64,000 nucleotides of DNA from Acuticoccus yangtzensis (lineage in GTDB: Bacteria; Pseudomonadota; Alphaproteobacteria; Rhizobiales; Amorphaceae). Shown piece by piece: positions 63,946 to 64,000 of this stretch; position 1 is the first letter of the stretch, and every line of letters starts with the position of its first letter. The position numbers and the translations under genes are program-made. Location of the stretch: NCBI RefSeq assembly GCF_001927245.1, contig NZ_MJUX01000005.1:124001-188000 (forward strand), in the 5' to 3' direction. A model generated the notes under the pieces. The model did not search any database and was not told the origin of the DNA. It was given only the letters and a program-made list of their open reading frames with translations.

Positions 63946-64000
63946 GCCGCAGCGCCGCGCCGTCAGGCCTGGCCGGGGCGGCAGCCGCGTCCACCCGCGA

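Overview
The window is GC-rich, densely packed chromosomal DNA from an alphaproteobacterium, most likely of the order Hyphomicrobiales (Rhizobiales). The main evidence is the motility set: MotC and MotE (rhizobial motor proteins), an order of motA-fliM-fliN-fliG and of flgB-flgC-fliE / flgG-flgA-flgI-motE-flgH-fliL-fliP, several short flagellins without a large central domain, and a purL-bolA-grxD (CGFS glutaredoxin) block. I cannot name the genus. I see no tRNA, rRNA, CRISPR array, insertion sequence or prophage.

Left part (1-25560), metabolism, transport and signalling. It opens with the 3' end of an RND efflux pump and a small methyltransferase. A FecR-domain protein lies next to a CHASE2 adenylate cyclase, which follows a Crp/Fnr regulator on the same strand. 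A 548-residue protein with a duplicated C-terminal domain is unrecognised. A dipeptide-type ABC importer follows, in which the second permease and the first ATPase are one polypeptide. On the minus strand a tightly overlapping eight-gene unit encodes a spermidine/putrescine-type ABC importer, a polysaccharide-deacetylase-fold hydrolase, two short-chain dehydrogenases and an amidase; a MarR regulator is divergent from it, and a 38-bp palindrome lies between. A transglutaminase-like protein and an MFS transporter close this part.

Middle and right part (26021-58630), the flagellar region. Four gene groups encode the stator (motA, motB), the switch (fliM, fliN, fliG), the export apparatus (flhB, fliP, fliH-like), rod and rings (flgB, flgC, fliE, flgG, flgA, flgI, flgH, fliF), fliL, motC, motE and the hook-length ruler fliK. 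Between fliP and fliF are six flagellin genes, most with their own intrinsic terminator. Missing from the window, so presumably elsewhere, are flhA, fliI, fliQ, fliR, the hook (flgE, flgD), hook-associated proteins and flaF/flbT.

The strongest unusual signal is a structured 5' leader of about 110-125 nt, present immediately upstream of five of the six flagellin genes. In each copy an outer GCAGG/CCTGC pairing encloses a TTGG/CCA-type pairing. A small hairpin follows that ends in GGC, then ATGT, and then a 7-8 bp stem whose 3' strand touches or overlaps the ribosome binding site just before the ATG. The flaA copy keeps the same architecture with different paired bases, so the stems look conserved as structure. 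The divergent flagellin flaB lacks the leader. I interpret the element as a translational control device for flagellin.

Right end (58631-64000), housekeeping: a nucleoside-deaminase-family enzyme, purL, bolA, grxD and a sulfotransferase-like protein.
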